Shown here: positions 24,604-33,812 of the stretch, in pieces | How the letters are laid out: each line of letters starts with the position of its first letter | Numbering within the stretch: the first letter of the stretch is position 1 | Source: AWTP1-13 sp963797005 | GTDB taxonomy: Bacteria > Pseudomonadota > Alphaproteobacteria > Rhizobiales > Hyphomicrobiaceae | Direction: 5' to 3' | NCBI GenBank assembly: GCA_963797005.1 | Contig: CAWCOF010000010.1 | Coordinates: 62,001 to 126,000, forward strand | Length of the DNA stretch: 64,000 bases | Notes under the pieces: generated by a model | What the model was told of the DNA's origin: nothing | Database searches by the model: none | The model's input: only the letters and a program-made list of their open reading frames with translations | Position numbers and translations under genes: made by a program

Positions 24604-26131
24604 GTGAAGCCTCCCTCGGCGCGGGTTGTCGTGCAGCTTGAGCGAAACGCTCGACTTGGGAAGGGGCCGCTCGTGCCGAAAACGTTCAGGGACTCCGGCA
24701 TTAGCGTCATCGGCGACGTCCCGTGGGGCGCACATTTTTCCGTCTTCTATGAGACGAAACGCGATCTGCTCGACACCGTCGTGTCATACTTCAGGGCGGG
24801 CCTGTCCAACGATGAAGCCTGTGTCTGGGCTATCTCGGACCTCCTCACGGAGGACGAAGCCGCGCGGGCGTTGCGCGAGGGGGCGCCCGATCTTGATCGG
24901 AATATTCCGCGGCATAGCATCGAGATCCTCCCCGCCCGCGCGTGGTATCTTCGAAGAGGGCGCGTCGATGCAAGAAGGGCCATCGGAGGCTGGCGCAAGA
25001 AGCTCCACGCTGCCCGCGCCAACGGCTACCGGGGTTTGCGGGTCTGTGGAGACCTGTCGTGGGTCGACAGGGCATACTGGCCGGGCGTCAGGGCTTACGA
25101 ACGCGAGCTCCATGCGGCCATCCGAACGGATCGCATGATCGTGCTGTGCACCTATCCTCTCGACAAGAGCTTGGCCGCCGACATTCTCGAAACGGCACGG
25201 CTTCACAGTTACACGGTGGCGCGGCGCAAGGGCGAATGGGAGATCATCCAAACGCCCGAACTCAAGCAAGCCAAGCAAGAGATCCGAAGGCTGAACGAAG
25301 TGCTCGAGGGTCGCGTCGCCGAGCGAACCAGGCAGCTGGCGGACACCAACGAAGAGCTGAGGGCGCAGATGGCCGAGCGCGAACGTGCCGAGGAGCGGCT
25401 GCAGGCCGCGCAGGCCGAGGTCGCACGTGTGGCCCGGCTGACGGCCATGGGAGCCCTTGCGGCTTCCGTTGCCCACGAGATCAATCAGCCGCTCACGGCC
25501 GCTGCCGCCAACACCCAGACGGCCCTGCGCTGGCTTGCGATGAAGCCCCCCAATCTCAGCGAGGCCAAACGCACCGCGGAGTGCGCCCTGGCGAATGCCA
25601 ACCGCGCCGGCGAGGTGATCAAGCGCATGCGCGCGCTGTTGACGAGGGCCCGGCCGAAATTCGTGTCGCTGGATATCAACGACGTCGTTCGTGAGGCGCT
25701 GACGATAGCGCGCGGCGACCAGGAAAGCCATCAGGTCAAAGTGCGGACCAAGTTGTCACCCAGGGTTTCAGGCGTTCGCGGCGATCGCATCCAGTTGCAG
25801 CAGGTCATGGTCAATCTGATTTCGAATGCGATCGAGGCGATGCGTGCGAACAAGAACCGGCCGCGAAACTTGCTGGTCAGCTCCAAGATGAATAGAGCGG
25901 GCGCAATCCAGATCGCGGTCGCCGAACTCGGGCCCGGGTCCGGATCCGCAAGCAGCGGGCCGGCTCTTCGACCCCTTCTTCACAACCAAGCCGGACGGCA
26001 TGGGATTGGGCTTGTCGATCTGCCTCTCGATCGTCGAGGCGCACGGCGGGCGGCTGTGGGTATCCCCGAACAAGCCACGTGGTGCCGTATTTCAATTCAC
26101 GCTTCCGGCAGCACACAAGAGACGGAAATGA
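24604..26131 (+). pseudogene. MEDS-domain sensor histidine kinase, frameshifted near the C-terminus
   Basis: A cytoplasmic kinase: MEDS sensory domain (GDVPWGAHFSVFYETKRDLL to about residue 220), a coiled coil (EVLEGRVAERTRQLADTNEE...), then the HisKA box ASVAHEINQPLTAAAANTQT with His291, and an N-box VMVNLISNAIEAMRANK. At about 25925 one extra base breaks the frame. Reading on in the corrected frame gives VADSGPGPDPQAAGRLFDPF and GMGLGLSICLSIVEAHGG, the G boxes. It then stops at a TGA overlapping the ATG of the response regulator. As written, the frame instead fuses the kinase to the regulator, which I consider an artefact. The start is GTG. Confidence 0.8.
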
Positions 26132-26754
26132 GCGAGGCGCCACCCACCGTCATTGTCATCGACGACGATCGCGATGTGCGCGAGGCGCTGCGAAACCTGC
26201 TGCGGTCGGTGGGGCTGCAGGTCGAGGCACTCGCATCTGCTCAGCAGTTCTTTGACCGGAAGCTACCGGCAGGTCCTTGTTGTCTGGTGGTGGATGTCCG
26301 ATTGCCGGGCAAGAGCGGGCTCGACTTCCAGGAGGAACTCGGGAAGGCAGAGGTGCGCCTACCAATCATTTTCATTACGGGTCATGGCGACATCAGGATG
26401 TCGGTCCGCGCCATGAAGGCGGGGGCTCACGAGTTCCTAGGCAAACCCTTTCACGACCAGGACCTGCTCGATGCCGTCCAGTCGGCCCTGGAGCGCGATC
26501 GGGCGCGGCTCGAGCACGAGAGGGCGAGCCGTTCGTTGCGGCGGCGGTATGAATCCCTCACTTCCCGCGAGCGCGAGGTGATGGCGCTGGTGGCGGGCGG
26601 CGCGCCCAACAAGAAGATTGCAGCTCGACTCGGGCTGAGCGAGGTCACGGTCAAGGCTCATCGGGGCCGCGTGATGCGCAAGATGAAATTCCAGTCGCTG
26701 GCCGACCTGGTGAGGACGGCCGATAAACTGCAATCCATGCGTACTGTTACTTAG
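26128..26754 (+). CDS. FixJ/NarL-type response regulator
   Basis: A 208-residue two-component regulator. The receiver domain has the acidic pair IDDDRD, phospho-acceptor Asp56 in LVVDVRLPG, and the conserved ITGHGD and GKPF. A LuxR-type helix-turn-helix follows: LTSREREVMALVAGGAPNKK and LGLSEVTVKAHRGRVMRKMK, as in FixJ. It overlaps the natural stop of the kinase gene by four bases, so the two form a pair. Target genes are unknown. Confidence 0.9.
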   Translation: MSEAPPTVIVIDDDRDVREALRNLLRSVGLQVEALASAQQFFDRKLPAGPCCLVVDVRLPGKSGLDFQEELGKAEVRLPIIFITGHGDIRMSVRAMKAGAHEFLGKPFHDQDLLDAVQSALERDRARLEHERASRSLRRRYESLTSREREVMALVAGGAPNKKIAARLGLSEVTVKAHRGRVMRKMKFQSLADLVRTADKLQSMRTVT

Positions 26755-26919
26755 AGACTGCATACCAAAGGATCGCGGAGCAGATACTTTGGTGTCATGA
26801 TCTCGCCCGAGGTGCAATTGCACGGTCCGTGGGCGGACTCCCATCGTCTTTCCCAAGCTGATGTTTGTGTGATGGAAGGTCGGCCCGTCCTACCGGCCCG
26901 TGCTTGGGGGTTGAGGAAA

Positions 26920-27657
26920 ATGTCCAATAGGGTGGTGACTGACGCGGGTCGTTTTTTGAAGAAGCCGCTCTACCTGCAATTGCGTGATGTGCTGGCGGAG
27001 CGCATCTCGGCGGGCGCCTGGAAGCCGGGCACCGCCATTCCCAACGAGAGCGAGCTGGCGCGCGAGTTCGGCGTTAGTGCCGGCACCATGCGCAAGGCGC
27101 TAGATTTGATGGAGGCGGAGCGCATCCTGAGCCGGCGCCAGGGGCGGGGCACCTTCGTCAACGACCAGACCTCGGACGAGTTTGCCTTGCGCTTCAGCAA
27201 TGTGCGCGCTGCCAACGGGCAGCTTGCCGAAGCCGTCGCCAAGGTCACGCACGTGGCCAAGGGCGCCGCAAGCGAGGCCGAACGCCGGCGCCTGCAACTT
27301 GGCTCGGGCGATAGCGTCTATCGCGTGCAACGGATGTGCCTGCACAAGGACAAGCCCTTCATGATCGAGCACGTCTCTGTCCCAACCGCGCTCTTTCCAG
27401 GGCTTGACGCAAATCCCCAGGCGGCGAGCCGGATCACCGTGCTGGCCCAGCAATATGGGCTGCTGCTCGGCAAGGCCGACGAGCGGCTTGCGATCGGCGA
27501 GGCGCCGGACCTCGTGACGGGGGCCCTCGGTGTCCCCTCCGGCACGCCGGTGATGGTTCTCGACCGTGTCGTGCACGCACTCGATGGCCGCGCGGCCGAA
27601 TGGCGCATGGGCTGGTGCCACCTCGCCGACAAGTATTATCGCGCGGAGCTGGCTTGA
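26920..27657 (+). CDS. GntR-family regulator with UTRA domain
   Basis: A 245-residue HutC-type repressor. The N-terminal winged helix reads KKPLYLQLRDVLAERISAGA, NESELAREFGVSAGTMRKAL and SRRQGRGTFV. The UTRA ligand-binding domain spans about residues 95-240 and contains RVQRMCLHKDKPFMIEHVSV. A longer frame exists upstream, but the ATG at 26920 follows GAGGA and gives the standard N-terminus. It is convergent with the MaoC gene. The effector cannot be named. Confidence 0.9.
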   Translation: MSNRVVTDAGRFLKKPLYLQLRDVLAERISAGAWKPGTAIPNESELAREFGVSAGTMRKALDLMEAERILSRRQGRGTFVNDQTSDEFALRFSNVRAANGQLAEAVAKVTHVAKGAASEAERRRLQLGSGDSVYRVQRMCLHKDKPFMIEHVSVPTALFPGLDANPQAASRITVLAQQYGLLLGKADERLAIGEAPDLVTGALGVPSGTPVMVLDRVVHALDGRAAEWRMGWCHLADKYYRAELA

Positions 27658-27685
27658 CGGCCGAAAGCGGGCGGCCGCAGCCGGG

Positions 27686-28546
27686 TCACGACGCCAGCGT
27701 CGCCAGGCCGTTGTTGAGCACGACCACATCGCGCTCGACGACGCGGGCCCGGAAGGAGACCTGTGCACCGTTGGGCCACATCTCGGTGCGGATTGTCTCG
27801 CCGGGATAGACGGGTGCCGAGAAGCGCACCTGCAGCCCTGTCAGCCGCGCCGGGTCGCCGCCGCAGCATGCCATGACGAGGGCGCGGCCGGCCACGCCGT
27901 AGGTGCACAGCCCGTGCAGGATCGGGGTCTTGAAGCCGCCGGCGGCGGCGGCCTTGGGGTCGGCGTGCAGCGGGTTGCGATCGCCCGACAAGCGATAGAT
28001 GAGTGCGGCGTTGGGCGCGACCTTGAGGTCGAGGTGCCGCGCAGGCGCCCCTTCGGGCAGCTTGTGCGGCTCGGGCTGCGGGCCGGGCTCGCCGCCGAAG
28101 CCGCCGTCGCCGCGCAGCATGGCGGCGGACGTCATGGTGGCGATCGGCGCGCCGCTCGCCTTGTCGGCGATCGTGCGTTCGACATAGAGGACCGCGCCCT
28201 TCTCCTTGCCCTTGTCGAGCAGACGCGTCACGTGCGTCTTGCCGACGACGGTGCCGGAAGGCGGCAGCGGGCGGTGCACCTTCAGATACTGCTCGCCGTG
28301 CAGGACTTTGGAGTAGTCGGCGGTCAATTCCTTGGTCTCGAGCCAGTTGCCGGGATAGGCGAGCACCACGGCCATGGTCGGCAGCGCCACGAGGCCCTTT
28401 TCGTAGACGAACTTGAGATCGTCCGCTTGGTCGGGGTCGGATCCGCAGCCGAGCCCCAGGGCGTAGAGCATCGTGTCCTTGTCGGTATAGGCGTGCTCGA
28501 TATCGGCAAACTTCCAGTTCAGGATCTTGTGCGGGTCGAGGGGCAT
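27686..28546 (-). CDS. MaoC family dehydratase (2-enoyl-CoA hydratase type)
   Basis: A 286-residue double hot-dog protein of the hydratase 2 family. The N-terminal half begins MPLDPHKILNWKFADIEHAY. The C-terminal half carries the catalytic motif SGDRNPLHADPKAAAAGGFK followed by PILHGLCTYGVAGRAL, with the Asp/His pair that adds water to trans-2-enoyl-CoA. Eukaryotic MFE-2 hydratases have the same length and layout. It probably works on acyl-CoA intermediates of fatty acid, steroid or PHA metabolism. Confidence 0.9.
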   Translation of the reverse strand: MPLDPHKILNWKFADIEHAYTDKDTMLYALGLGCGSDPDQADDLKFVYEKGLVALPTMAVVLAYPGNWLETKELTADYSKVLHGEQYLKVHRPLPPSGTVVGKTHVTRLLDKGKEKGAVLYVERTIADKASGAPIATMTSAAMLRGDGGFGGEPGPQPEPHKLPEGAPARHLDLKVAPNAALIYRLSGDRNPLHADPKAAAAGGFKTPILHGLCTYGVAGRALVMACCGGDPARLTGLQVRFSAPVYPGETIRTEMWPNGAQVSFRARVVERDVVVLNNGLATLAS

Positions 28547-28767
28547 GGGCGCTTCCGTTGCGAGGATGATCGTCCCTGTTATCGACAGACGATCGTACGC
28601 GCAACGACCCGGGTCGACCGCGAGCGGCATCGGAGACGGCCCGCGGTGCCCGCCCCTTGGATCGATGCGCTGAGCGCCCTACCTGTCTCGGGTACCGCCG
28701 GCTCCATTTCTTCGGGTGGTGGTCCGGTCGCCTCTTGACGAGCGCCGTCCTTCTTGCCATCTATGTA

Positions 28768-28782
28768 AATGTTATAAACATT
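28768..28782. promoter_or_regulatory. Palindrome upstream of the DUF2852 gene
   Basis: AATGTTATAAACATT is a perfect inverted repeat (AATGTT-ATA-AACATT) in an unusually AT-rich patch 37 bases before the DUF2852 start. The left half equals a Zur half-site, but the spacing is four bases shorter than a Zur box, so another regulator is more likely. Confidence 0.35.
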
Positions 28783-28818
28783 GACATGACCCCTCGGCGA
28801 CCTGGAGGTGTGACGGCA

Positions 28819-29268
28819 ATGTCTGAGGTAGTGGCACGCATAGACGACTTCGGCAGACCCGCGTGGATCGTGCTGATGGTGCTGGGCTTCATCGTATTCT
28901 GGCCCGTCGGCTTGGGGATCCTCGCCTATCTCTTATGGAGTGGACGGATGGGATGTGGACGACACGACATCGATCATTGGCGCGAACGCGCAGCTGAGCG
29001 GTGGGAGCGCAAGCGCGAGCGCTGGGAGCGGCGCTGGGGAGGCGCCGCCCGTCACGGCCTGCGGCCGAGCGGCAACCGGGCCTTCGACGAATATCGCGAG
29101 GAGGCACTGCGCCGGCTCGAGGACGAAGCCAAGGAATTCCGCGAGTTTCTGGAGCGCCTGCGCATGGCCAAGGACCGCGCCGAGTTCGACGACTTCATGC
29201 GCGAGCGCCGCAATCAGGCGCCTGGCTCGGGTTCGGCGCAAGGTCACGAGCCGCAGCCGCATGCCTGA
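28819..29268 (+). CDS. DUF2852 membrane-anchored protein
   Basis: A 149-residue protein with one transmembrane segment (WIVLMVLGFIVFWPVGLGIL at about residues 16-35), then a long highly charged helical domain rich in Glu and Arg (ERAAERWERKRERWERRWGG, EEALRRLEDEAKEFREFLER). This is the DUF2852 family of alphaproteobacteria; function unknown. Start at 28819 is preferred after GGAGG; an ATG at 28786 is an alternative. Confidence 0.85.
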   Translation: MSEVVARIDDFGRPAWIVLMVLGFIVFWPVGLGILAYLLWSGRMGCGRHDIDHWRERAAERWERKRERWERRWGGAARHGLRPSGNRAFDEYREEALRRLEDEAKEFREFLERLRMAKDRAEFDDFMRERRNQAPGSGSAQGHEPQPHA

Positions 29269-29343
29269 AACGGCTGGCAGAGCGCCACTACCGGGAGCCG
29301 GCCTCGTGCCGGCCCCCTCTGCGTTCTGCATCACGCCATCAAG

Positions 29344-29550
29344 TCAGGCGATGATATCGGGGAATAGCTGATCCTCGAGCGCCGTGATGCGGTCCTTGAG
29401 GGCCAGTTTGCGTTTCTTCAGCCGCTTGATCTGGAGCTGGTCGGCCAGCGACGACACTTCCTGCGCGACGATCTGGGCGTCCAGGTCGCGGTGCTCGGCT
29501 CGAAGCCGGGCCAGCTGCTCACGAAGCTCGCGCTCGTCAGATCGTTGCAT
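29344..29550 (-). CDS. DUF465 (YdcH-like) small coiled-coil protein
   Basis: A 68-residue helical protein, MQRSDERELREQLARLRAEH...LQIKRLKKRKLALKDRITAL, with the LKKRKLALKD core of DUF465. Function unknown. The upstream ATG at 29565 adds five residues and is a less likely start. It faces a second DUF465 gene 229 bases away on the other strand. Confidence 0.8.
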   Translation of the reverse strand: MQRSDERELREQLARLRAEHRDLDAQIVAQEVSSLADQLQIKRLKKRKLALKDRITALEDQLFPDIIA

Positions 29551-29778
29551 CGGCCCTATGGCCACTCTGCCGAAAAAGCCGCCTGCACTGCCGCATTACT
29601 ACCGCCACGTGCGAACCGTCGCAAGGCACGGGCCGGCTCGCCAACACGCTGCAATGCTCGCGGCAAAGGGTTCGCAAATTGTGCACAGGCTTTGTCAACC
29701 AACCCGAATCGAGAGTTAGACAAGGCGTCACTTCCATGTCACACTAAAAGACCTTGAACTCGAAAATGGAGGGTCAAG

Positions 29779-29955
29779 ATGGCGCTTTCTTCGCATCTTG
29801 CGGAGCTTTCCGAGAAACATCGCTCACTGGAGCGGCAGATTGAAGAAGAACTATCCAGACCTGGCACCAGCGATCTCGAAATCAGCAAATTAAAGAAAGA
29901 AAAACTTAAGATAAAAGACGAGATTGTGAAGCTGCAAGGCCAGACGACCCACTGA
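29779..29955 (+). CDS. Second DUF465 (YdcH-like) small protein
   Basis: A 58-residue protein, MALSSHLAELSEKHRSLERQ...ISKLKKEKLKIKDEIVKLQG, preceded by a good GGAGGG site. The SKLKKEKLKIKDEI core is the DUF465 hallmark. Codon use is less GC-rich than the surroundings. Two divergent DUF465 genes side by side are a recurrent arrangement in Rhizobiales; function unknown. Confidence 0.85.
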   Translation: MALSSHLAELSEKHRSLERQIEEELSRPGTSDLEISKLKKEKLKIKDEIVKLQGQTTH

Positions 29956-30040
29956 ACACTCCAAGTTTGTAACTATTACTTGCGGCCACGGCTCCCGCTG
30001 TGGCCGACCGGGCGGCCCTTTCCGCCATTTTGTCCAATCG

Positions 30041-30913
30041 TCAGCGGCGCTGCGTAGCGAGCGTGCCGAGCACGATCAAAGCCGCTCCCAAGAAGGTCAT
30101 GATCGCGGGCACCTCGGCAAAGAACAAGAAGCCGAACAGGACGCCCCAGACCAGCGTGACATACTGCACCGGTGCCAGCCGCGCGGCCTCCACCCGCGCG
30201 AAGGCGTGCGCCAGCATCGTGTGCGCCGTGACGCCGATGGCGCCGATGAGCGCAAACAGGGCAAGGTCCGGCGGCGTGGGCGTCTTCCACACCAACAGTC
30301 CTGGGACGGCAAGGATCAGCGCCGGGCCCAGGTTCTGGATGAGCACGATCTGCCCGAGCGGATCGCGCGTTGCGCGGTGGCGCAGCATGATGATGTTGAG
30401 GGCGTAGCCGATCGCCGCCACCAGCACGGCGCCGACCCCGACGAGCGCATCCGTGTCGTAGTCCGCGGTGCCGATGCCGCCGCCGACGATCAGCACCATG
30501 CCGGCAAAGCCTGCTGCCAGCGCGCCGGCGATGCGCCAGTCGAGCCGCTCGCCGAGCAGCAGCGCCCCCATCAGCGCGGTGAGGACGGGCGAGATGAAGC
30601 TCAAGGCGATGGCGTCCGCCAGCGGCAGGCGTCCGAGCGCGAAGAAGAACGAGGTGGCGATGACCGCGATCAGACAGGCGCGCAGGCCGTTGTGCAGGGC
30701 GGCCTCGCGCGTCGGCCAGCCGGGGCGGCTCCAGGCTGCGTAGACAACCGCGCCGATCAGCCCGGAGGCGTATCTGAGGAAGGTTATTTCGAGCGTGGCA
30801 TAGCGCGGCGTCAGCAGCTTGATGAGCGCGTCCATCAGCGTGAGCAGGCCTTCCGCGCCGACGGCCAGCAGCACTAAGCGGGCAAGACCGTGGGTGGCTG
30901 GCGGAGCCGGCAT
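30041..30913 (-). CDS. EamA/DMT family transporter
   Basis: A 290-residue inner-membrane protein with ten predicted hydrophobic segments in two EamA repeats. It starts MPAPPATHGLARLVLLAVGA and contains ITFLRYASGLIGAVVYAAW in repeat one and VQYVTLVWGVLFGFLFFAEV in repeat two. Members export amino acids or other metabolites. No partner gene points to a substrate. It ends in a basic cytoplasmic tail. Confidence 0.88.
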   Translation of the reverse strand: MPAPPATHGLARLVLLAVGAEGLLTLMDALIKLLTPRYATLEITFLRYASGLIGAVVYAAWSRPGWPTREAALHNGLRACLIAVIATSFFFALGRLPLADAIALSFISPVLTALMGALLLGERLDWRIAGALAAGFAGMVLIVGGGIGTADYDTDALVGVGAVLVAAIGYALNIIMLRHRATRDPLGQIVLIQNLGPALILAVPGLLVWKTPTPPDLALFALIGAIGVTAHTMLAHAFARVEAARLAPVQYVTLVWGVLFGFLFFAEVPAIMTFLGAALIVLGTLATQRR

Positions 30914-30963
30914 GGATGGCGGCAGTCAGCGCTGCCGGTCGGAGAGATCGGATCGAGCGACGT

Positions 30964-31347
30964 TCAGCTCTTGGGCTGCGTGCCTGCCCGCGCGGCCTCG
31001 GCCACCAGCCGGCCCAACTCCTGCGCCTGCAGCGCATAGCTCTGCATCTGCGACTGCGCGTAGCGGCTCTGGATCGCCAGCACGTCCTGGATGTCCTTGG
31101 CGTTCGCCAATTCGCTTGCCAGGCCGAAGCAGGCTTCCGCGTTCTGCTTGGCAAAGCGCGTCGCCCGCTCCTGCACGACCTTGAAGCCCGACGTCATGTC
31201 GTTGGACGGCAGCGCCGCCAGCCACATGCCCGACGCCTGAACCATGGCGTCCATGAACTGACCATAGGCCGAGCGCGCCTGCTCGACGTTTTTCTCGGCA
31301 ATCTCGCGCAGCTGCTGCGGGATCTCGAAGGGCTGGTTCTGTGCCAT
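30964..31347 (-). CDS. Phasin family protein
   Basis: A 127-residue amphipathic helical protein, MAQNQPFEIPQQLREIAEKN, VEQARSAYGQFMDAMVQASG and YAQSQMQSYALQAQELGRLV. These are the phasin_2 landmarks. Phasins coat polyhydroxyalkanoate granules. A longer frame upstream is rejected; the chosen start gives the standard N-terminus. The C-terminus ends AARAGTQPKS, as is typical. Confidence 0.88.
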   Translation of the reverse strand: MAQNQPFEIPQQLREIAEKNVEQARSAYGQFMDAMVQASGMWLAALPSNDMTSGFKVVQERATRFAKQNAEACFGLASELANAKDIQDVLAIQSRYAQSQMQSYALQAQELGRLVAEAARAGTQPKS

Positions 31348-31688
31348 GAGTTTCTCTCGGTCTCTTATCGCTCGGTTGTTGAAATTCTCGCGCAGGCTCG
31401 AACTCACGTCCAAGGTCGAACCGACCGTCGGCCAAGCCGATGACGCGCCGTTCTATCATCCCGGCCCTGCCGATACCACTGCGCTTTGCCGCGCTGGCGG
31501 CATGCCGGTGGCCGGGTGGGGCCGGGTGGCGAGATCGTTGTCGCCGCGGGCGACGGCAAGGTCTATTTTCTGTCACCCGCCGGCGAGCGAAGGGCGTGCG
31601 GTTCGATATCGGCGGCGGATGCCGGCCCGAGAGCACGCCAACCCCGGCCGGATCGGACCAGGACATCGGACAGACCAGGAGGCCACCC
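31348..31688. other. 341-base intergenic region with a possible beta-propeller remnant
   Basis: The gap between the divergent phasin and mop genes. On the plus strand a short stretch at about 31528-31590 translates as GGEIVVAAGDGKVYFLSPAGE-like, the repeat of PQQ-type beta-propellers, without start, ribosome binding site or further repeats. It may be a decayed fragment or chance. Nothing else is recognised. Confidence 0.3.
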
Positions 31689-31898
31689 ATGAAACTGAGT
31701 GCCCGCAATGTTCTCAAAGGCAAGGTCGTCGGCATCGACCGGGGCCAGGTGACGGCCATCGTGCGCGTCGACATCGGCGGCGGCACCATCATCACCTCCT
31801 CGGTGACGCTGGATGCCGTCAACGACCTCGGCATCAAGCCGGGCTCCGAGATCAGCGCCATCATCAAATCGAGCGAGGTGATCCTGGGCGTCGGCTAG
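31689..31898 (+). CDS. mop: Molybdenum-pterin-binding protein (molbindin)
   Basis: A 69-residue single Mop/TOBE domain: MKLSARNVLKGKVVGIDRGQ, TAIVRVDIGGGTIITSSVTL, AVNDLGIKPGSEISAIIKSS. Molbindins form hexamers that store molybdate or tungstate in the cytoplasm. It converges with three oxyanion/metal binding-protein genes on the other strand, which supports a role in molybdenum or tungsten handling. Confidence 0.92.
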   Translation: MKLSARNVLKGKVVGIDRGQVTAIVRVDIGGGTIITSSVTLDAVNDLGIKPGSEISAIIKSSEVILGVG

Positions 31899-31904
31899 GG
31901 ACGC

Positions 31905-32958
31905 TCAGCGCCGGGGGCTCGGCGGCGTCGACGGGGCTTGCCCCTTGGACCAGGCGATCAAGGTGTCGAGCTCGGCGTCGCTCAAGCCGACATGGTAGAA
32001 GAGGCGGTAGAAGTCGCGCGTGGTTGCGCGCAGGTCGTGGCCGAGCTTGTCGGGGTAGAACAGGCCCGCCACCCACTTGAGGCCGATGATGCGGTTGAGC
32101 GATGGCGGCCGGTCGATCCAGCCGAAGGGCGCGGTGGGGGCGAGATAGACGCGGGCCTCGCGCACGGCTTTGATGCCGGCCCACAACGGGTCCTTCATCA
32201 CGCGGGCGAAGAAGTTGCGGTCCCAGGTGAGGATGATTTCCGGATCGGCGACGATCACCTGCTCCATGGATGCCCGCACCAGGCCTCTCTGGCCGGCGGC
32301 TTCAGCGACGTTGCGTCCGCCCGCGCGCTCGATGATCTCGGTGTTGATCGAGCCCACCACGCCCGTCTCCAGGCCGTCGGGGCCGCGCGCCAGGTAGACG
32401 CGCGGGCGCTCATTGGGGGGCACGGACTTCAAGGCGGCGTCGATCTCGGCAAAGGTCGCCTCGACGTAGCGGGCGAGCTCCTCGCCGCGCTGCTTTATCC
32501 CGAGAATGTTCGCCGAGCAGCCTCAGCGCCGCCGGTGTCGCGGCGAAGCGGCCGTCGATCAGCACATAGGGGATCTTGGTCTGCTCCTGGACGTTGTCGG
32601 CAAGCGAGATGTAGGTGTCGCGCACCGAGCCGAAATCGAGGATCAGGTCGGGCTTGACCTTGAGCACCACCTCGAGGTTGGCGGTGCCCCCGCGTCCCGT
32701 GAGACGGCCGAGCGCGGGGAGGTCGCGGTAGGGCGCGGCGATGTAGGGCCGCTCCTCGGGCCTGGGCGGGTTGGGCCAGCCCGTCATCTTCTGCGGTGCC
32801 AGCATGTAGAGGAGGATCGATGCCGGCGGGCCCGCCGCGAACACCTTGTCGATCCTGTCCGGCACCTCGACCTTGCGCCCCGCCGAATTGGTGACCGACC
32901 GCGCCTCGGCGCCCGTCATGACGGCGAAGGCAGCGAGGAGGACGAGGGCGAAGCGCAC
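31905..32958 (-). pseudogene. BtuF/FepB-like ABC transporter binding protein, frameshifted
   Basis: Starts at GTG 32958 after a strong AAGGAGG site, with a signal peptide (RFALVLLAAFAVMTGAEA) and the opening SVTNSAGRKVEVPDRIDKVF of iron-siderophore/cobalamin-type binding proteins. The N-terminal lobe runs to PAALRLLGE. At about 32507-32511 one extra base shifts the frame, and the sequence continues as ILGIKQRGEELARYVEATF and RPRVYLARGPDGLETGVVGS to the end at 31905. The same class includes tungstate/molybdate-type WtpA-unrelated binding proteins, so the ligand is open. It is 11 bases after the ModA-like gene. Decay or sequence error. Confidence 0.8.
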
Positions 32959-32969
32959 GTGAGCCTCCT

Positions 32970-33734
32970 TCAGTTCTGCGGGCCGTCGCCGGGCCCGAAG
33001 CCGTGCCGGACGAGGATCGCCTGACCCTCCGGTGCGAGCATGAAACCGGCGAGCCGGGCAGCGGCGGGGGGCGCGTTCTTCAGCACGATCATCCCATAGT
33101 CTGCAGCGACCTGCAGCTCTGCTGGCATCTCCACGATCCCGAGGTTTGCCAACTCGCGGCGTGCCTGCACGGCGTTGGTCGCGTAGGTCAGGAACAGGTC
33201 CGCCTGGCCGCGTTCCATAACCCAAGCGTACTGGTTGCGGCCCTTCGGCGCCTTTGCGGACAAAGGTCCGCCGGTCAACTGCAGCGCCTTGGCCTCGAGT
33301 GCGGCCCGCGCGCCCGCCCTGCAGGTCTCCGCCTTGGCGAACAGGGCAAAGGCATAGTCGCCGGACGGGTCGGCCTTGGGCGTCGAGGTGCCGATGCGGA
33401 CGGAAGGATCGAGCAGGGCATCGAGCAGGGTGGCGGGCGTGACGTGGAGCCCCGCGCGCACGATCGCGCACAGCCGGTTGCGTGCGAACACGGCGACTTT
33501 GCCTTCGGCGAGACCTGCATCGGCGAGCCGAGTCGGATGGCCGACGTCGGCGGACGCGAAGAGATGCGCCGCCTCACCCTTCTCGATGCGCGCGCGCAAC
33601 AAGCCGGAGGCGGCAAACTCGGTCTTGATCCTCACCGCGCCCGGGGCGCCGGCTTCGAACGCCCGCGCCACCTCGGTCAGCGCCGCCTTGAGGCTGCCGG
33701 CAGCATGGAGGCGTACGGTCTCAGCGCTGGCCAT
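32970..33734 (-). CDS. ModA-like substrate-binding protein
   Basis: A 254-residue type II periplasmic-binding fold: VRLHAAGSLKAALTEVARAF (the oxyanion-binding start of ModA), FASADVGHPTRLADAG, VRIGTSTPKADPSGDYAFAL, and GQADLFLTYATNAVQARREL. It matches molybdate-binding-like proteins. Oddly, the visible N-terminus MASAETVRLHAAG has no signal peptide, so it is either cytoplasmic or its start lies elsewhere. It sits between the TupA-like and BtuF-like genes with no modB or modC in the window. Confidence 0.8.
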   Translation of the reverse strand: MASAETVRLHAAGSLKAALTEVARAFEAGAPGAVRIKTEFAASGLLRARIEKGEAAHLFASADVGHPTRLADAGLAEGKVAVFARNRLCAIVRAGLHVTPATLLDALLDPSVRIGTSTPKADPSGDYAFALFAKAETCRAGARAALEAKALQLTGGPLSAKAPKGRNQYAWVMERGQADLFLTYATNAVQARRELANLGIVEMPAELQVAADYGMIVLKNAPPAAARLAGFMLAPEGQAILVRHGFGPGDGPQN

Positions 33735-33812
33735 CTGGGGGTGGAGCCGGCGGGTCGCTGGGTCCCGGCAACGAGTGTCGGGGGCACGGCCGCCGGCTCG
33801 CAGGCTCGTGGC

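Noticed and set aside
24604..26754. Single 716-residue hybrid histidine kinase-response regulator
   Set aside because: The kinase ATP-binding boxes lie in a shifted frame ending at an ATGA overlap with the regulator; the continuous frame is caused by one extra base.
28768..28782. Zur box before DUF2852
   Set aside because: The half-site matches but the palindrome is four bases shorter than a Zur box, so I only list it as an unassigned palindrome.
29976..31154. 392-codon open frame on the minus strand
   Set aside because: Low-complexity Arg/Ala-rich shadow of the EamA and phasin genes.
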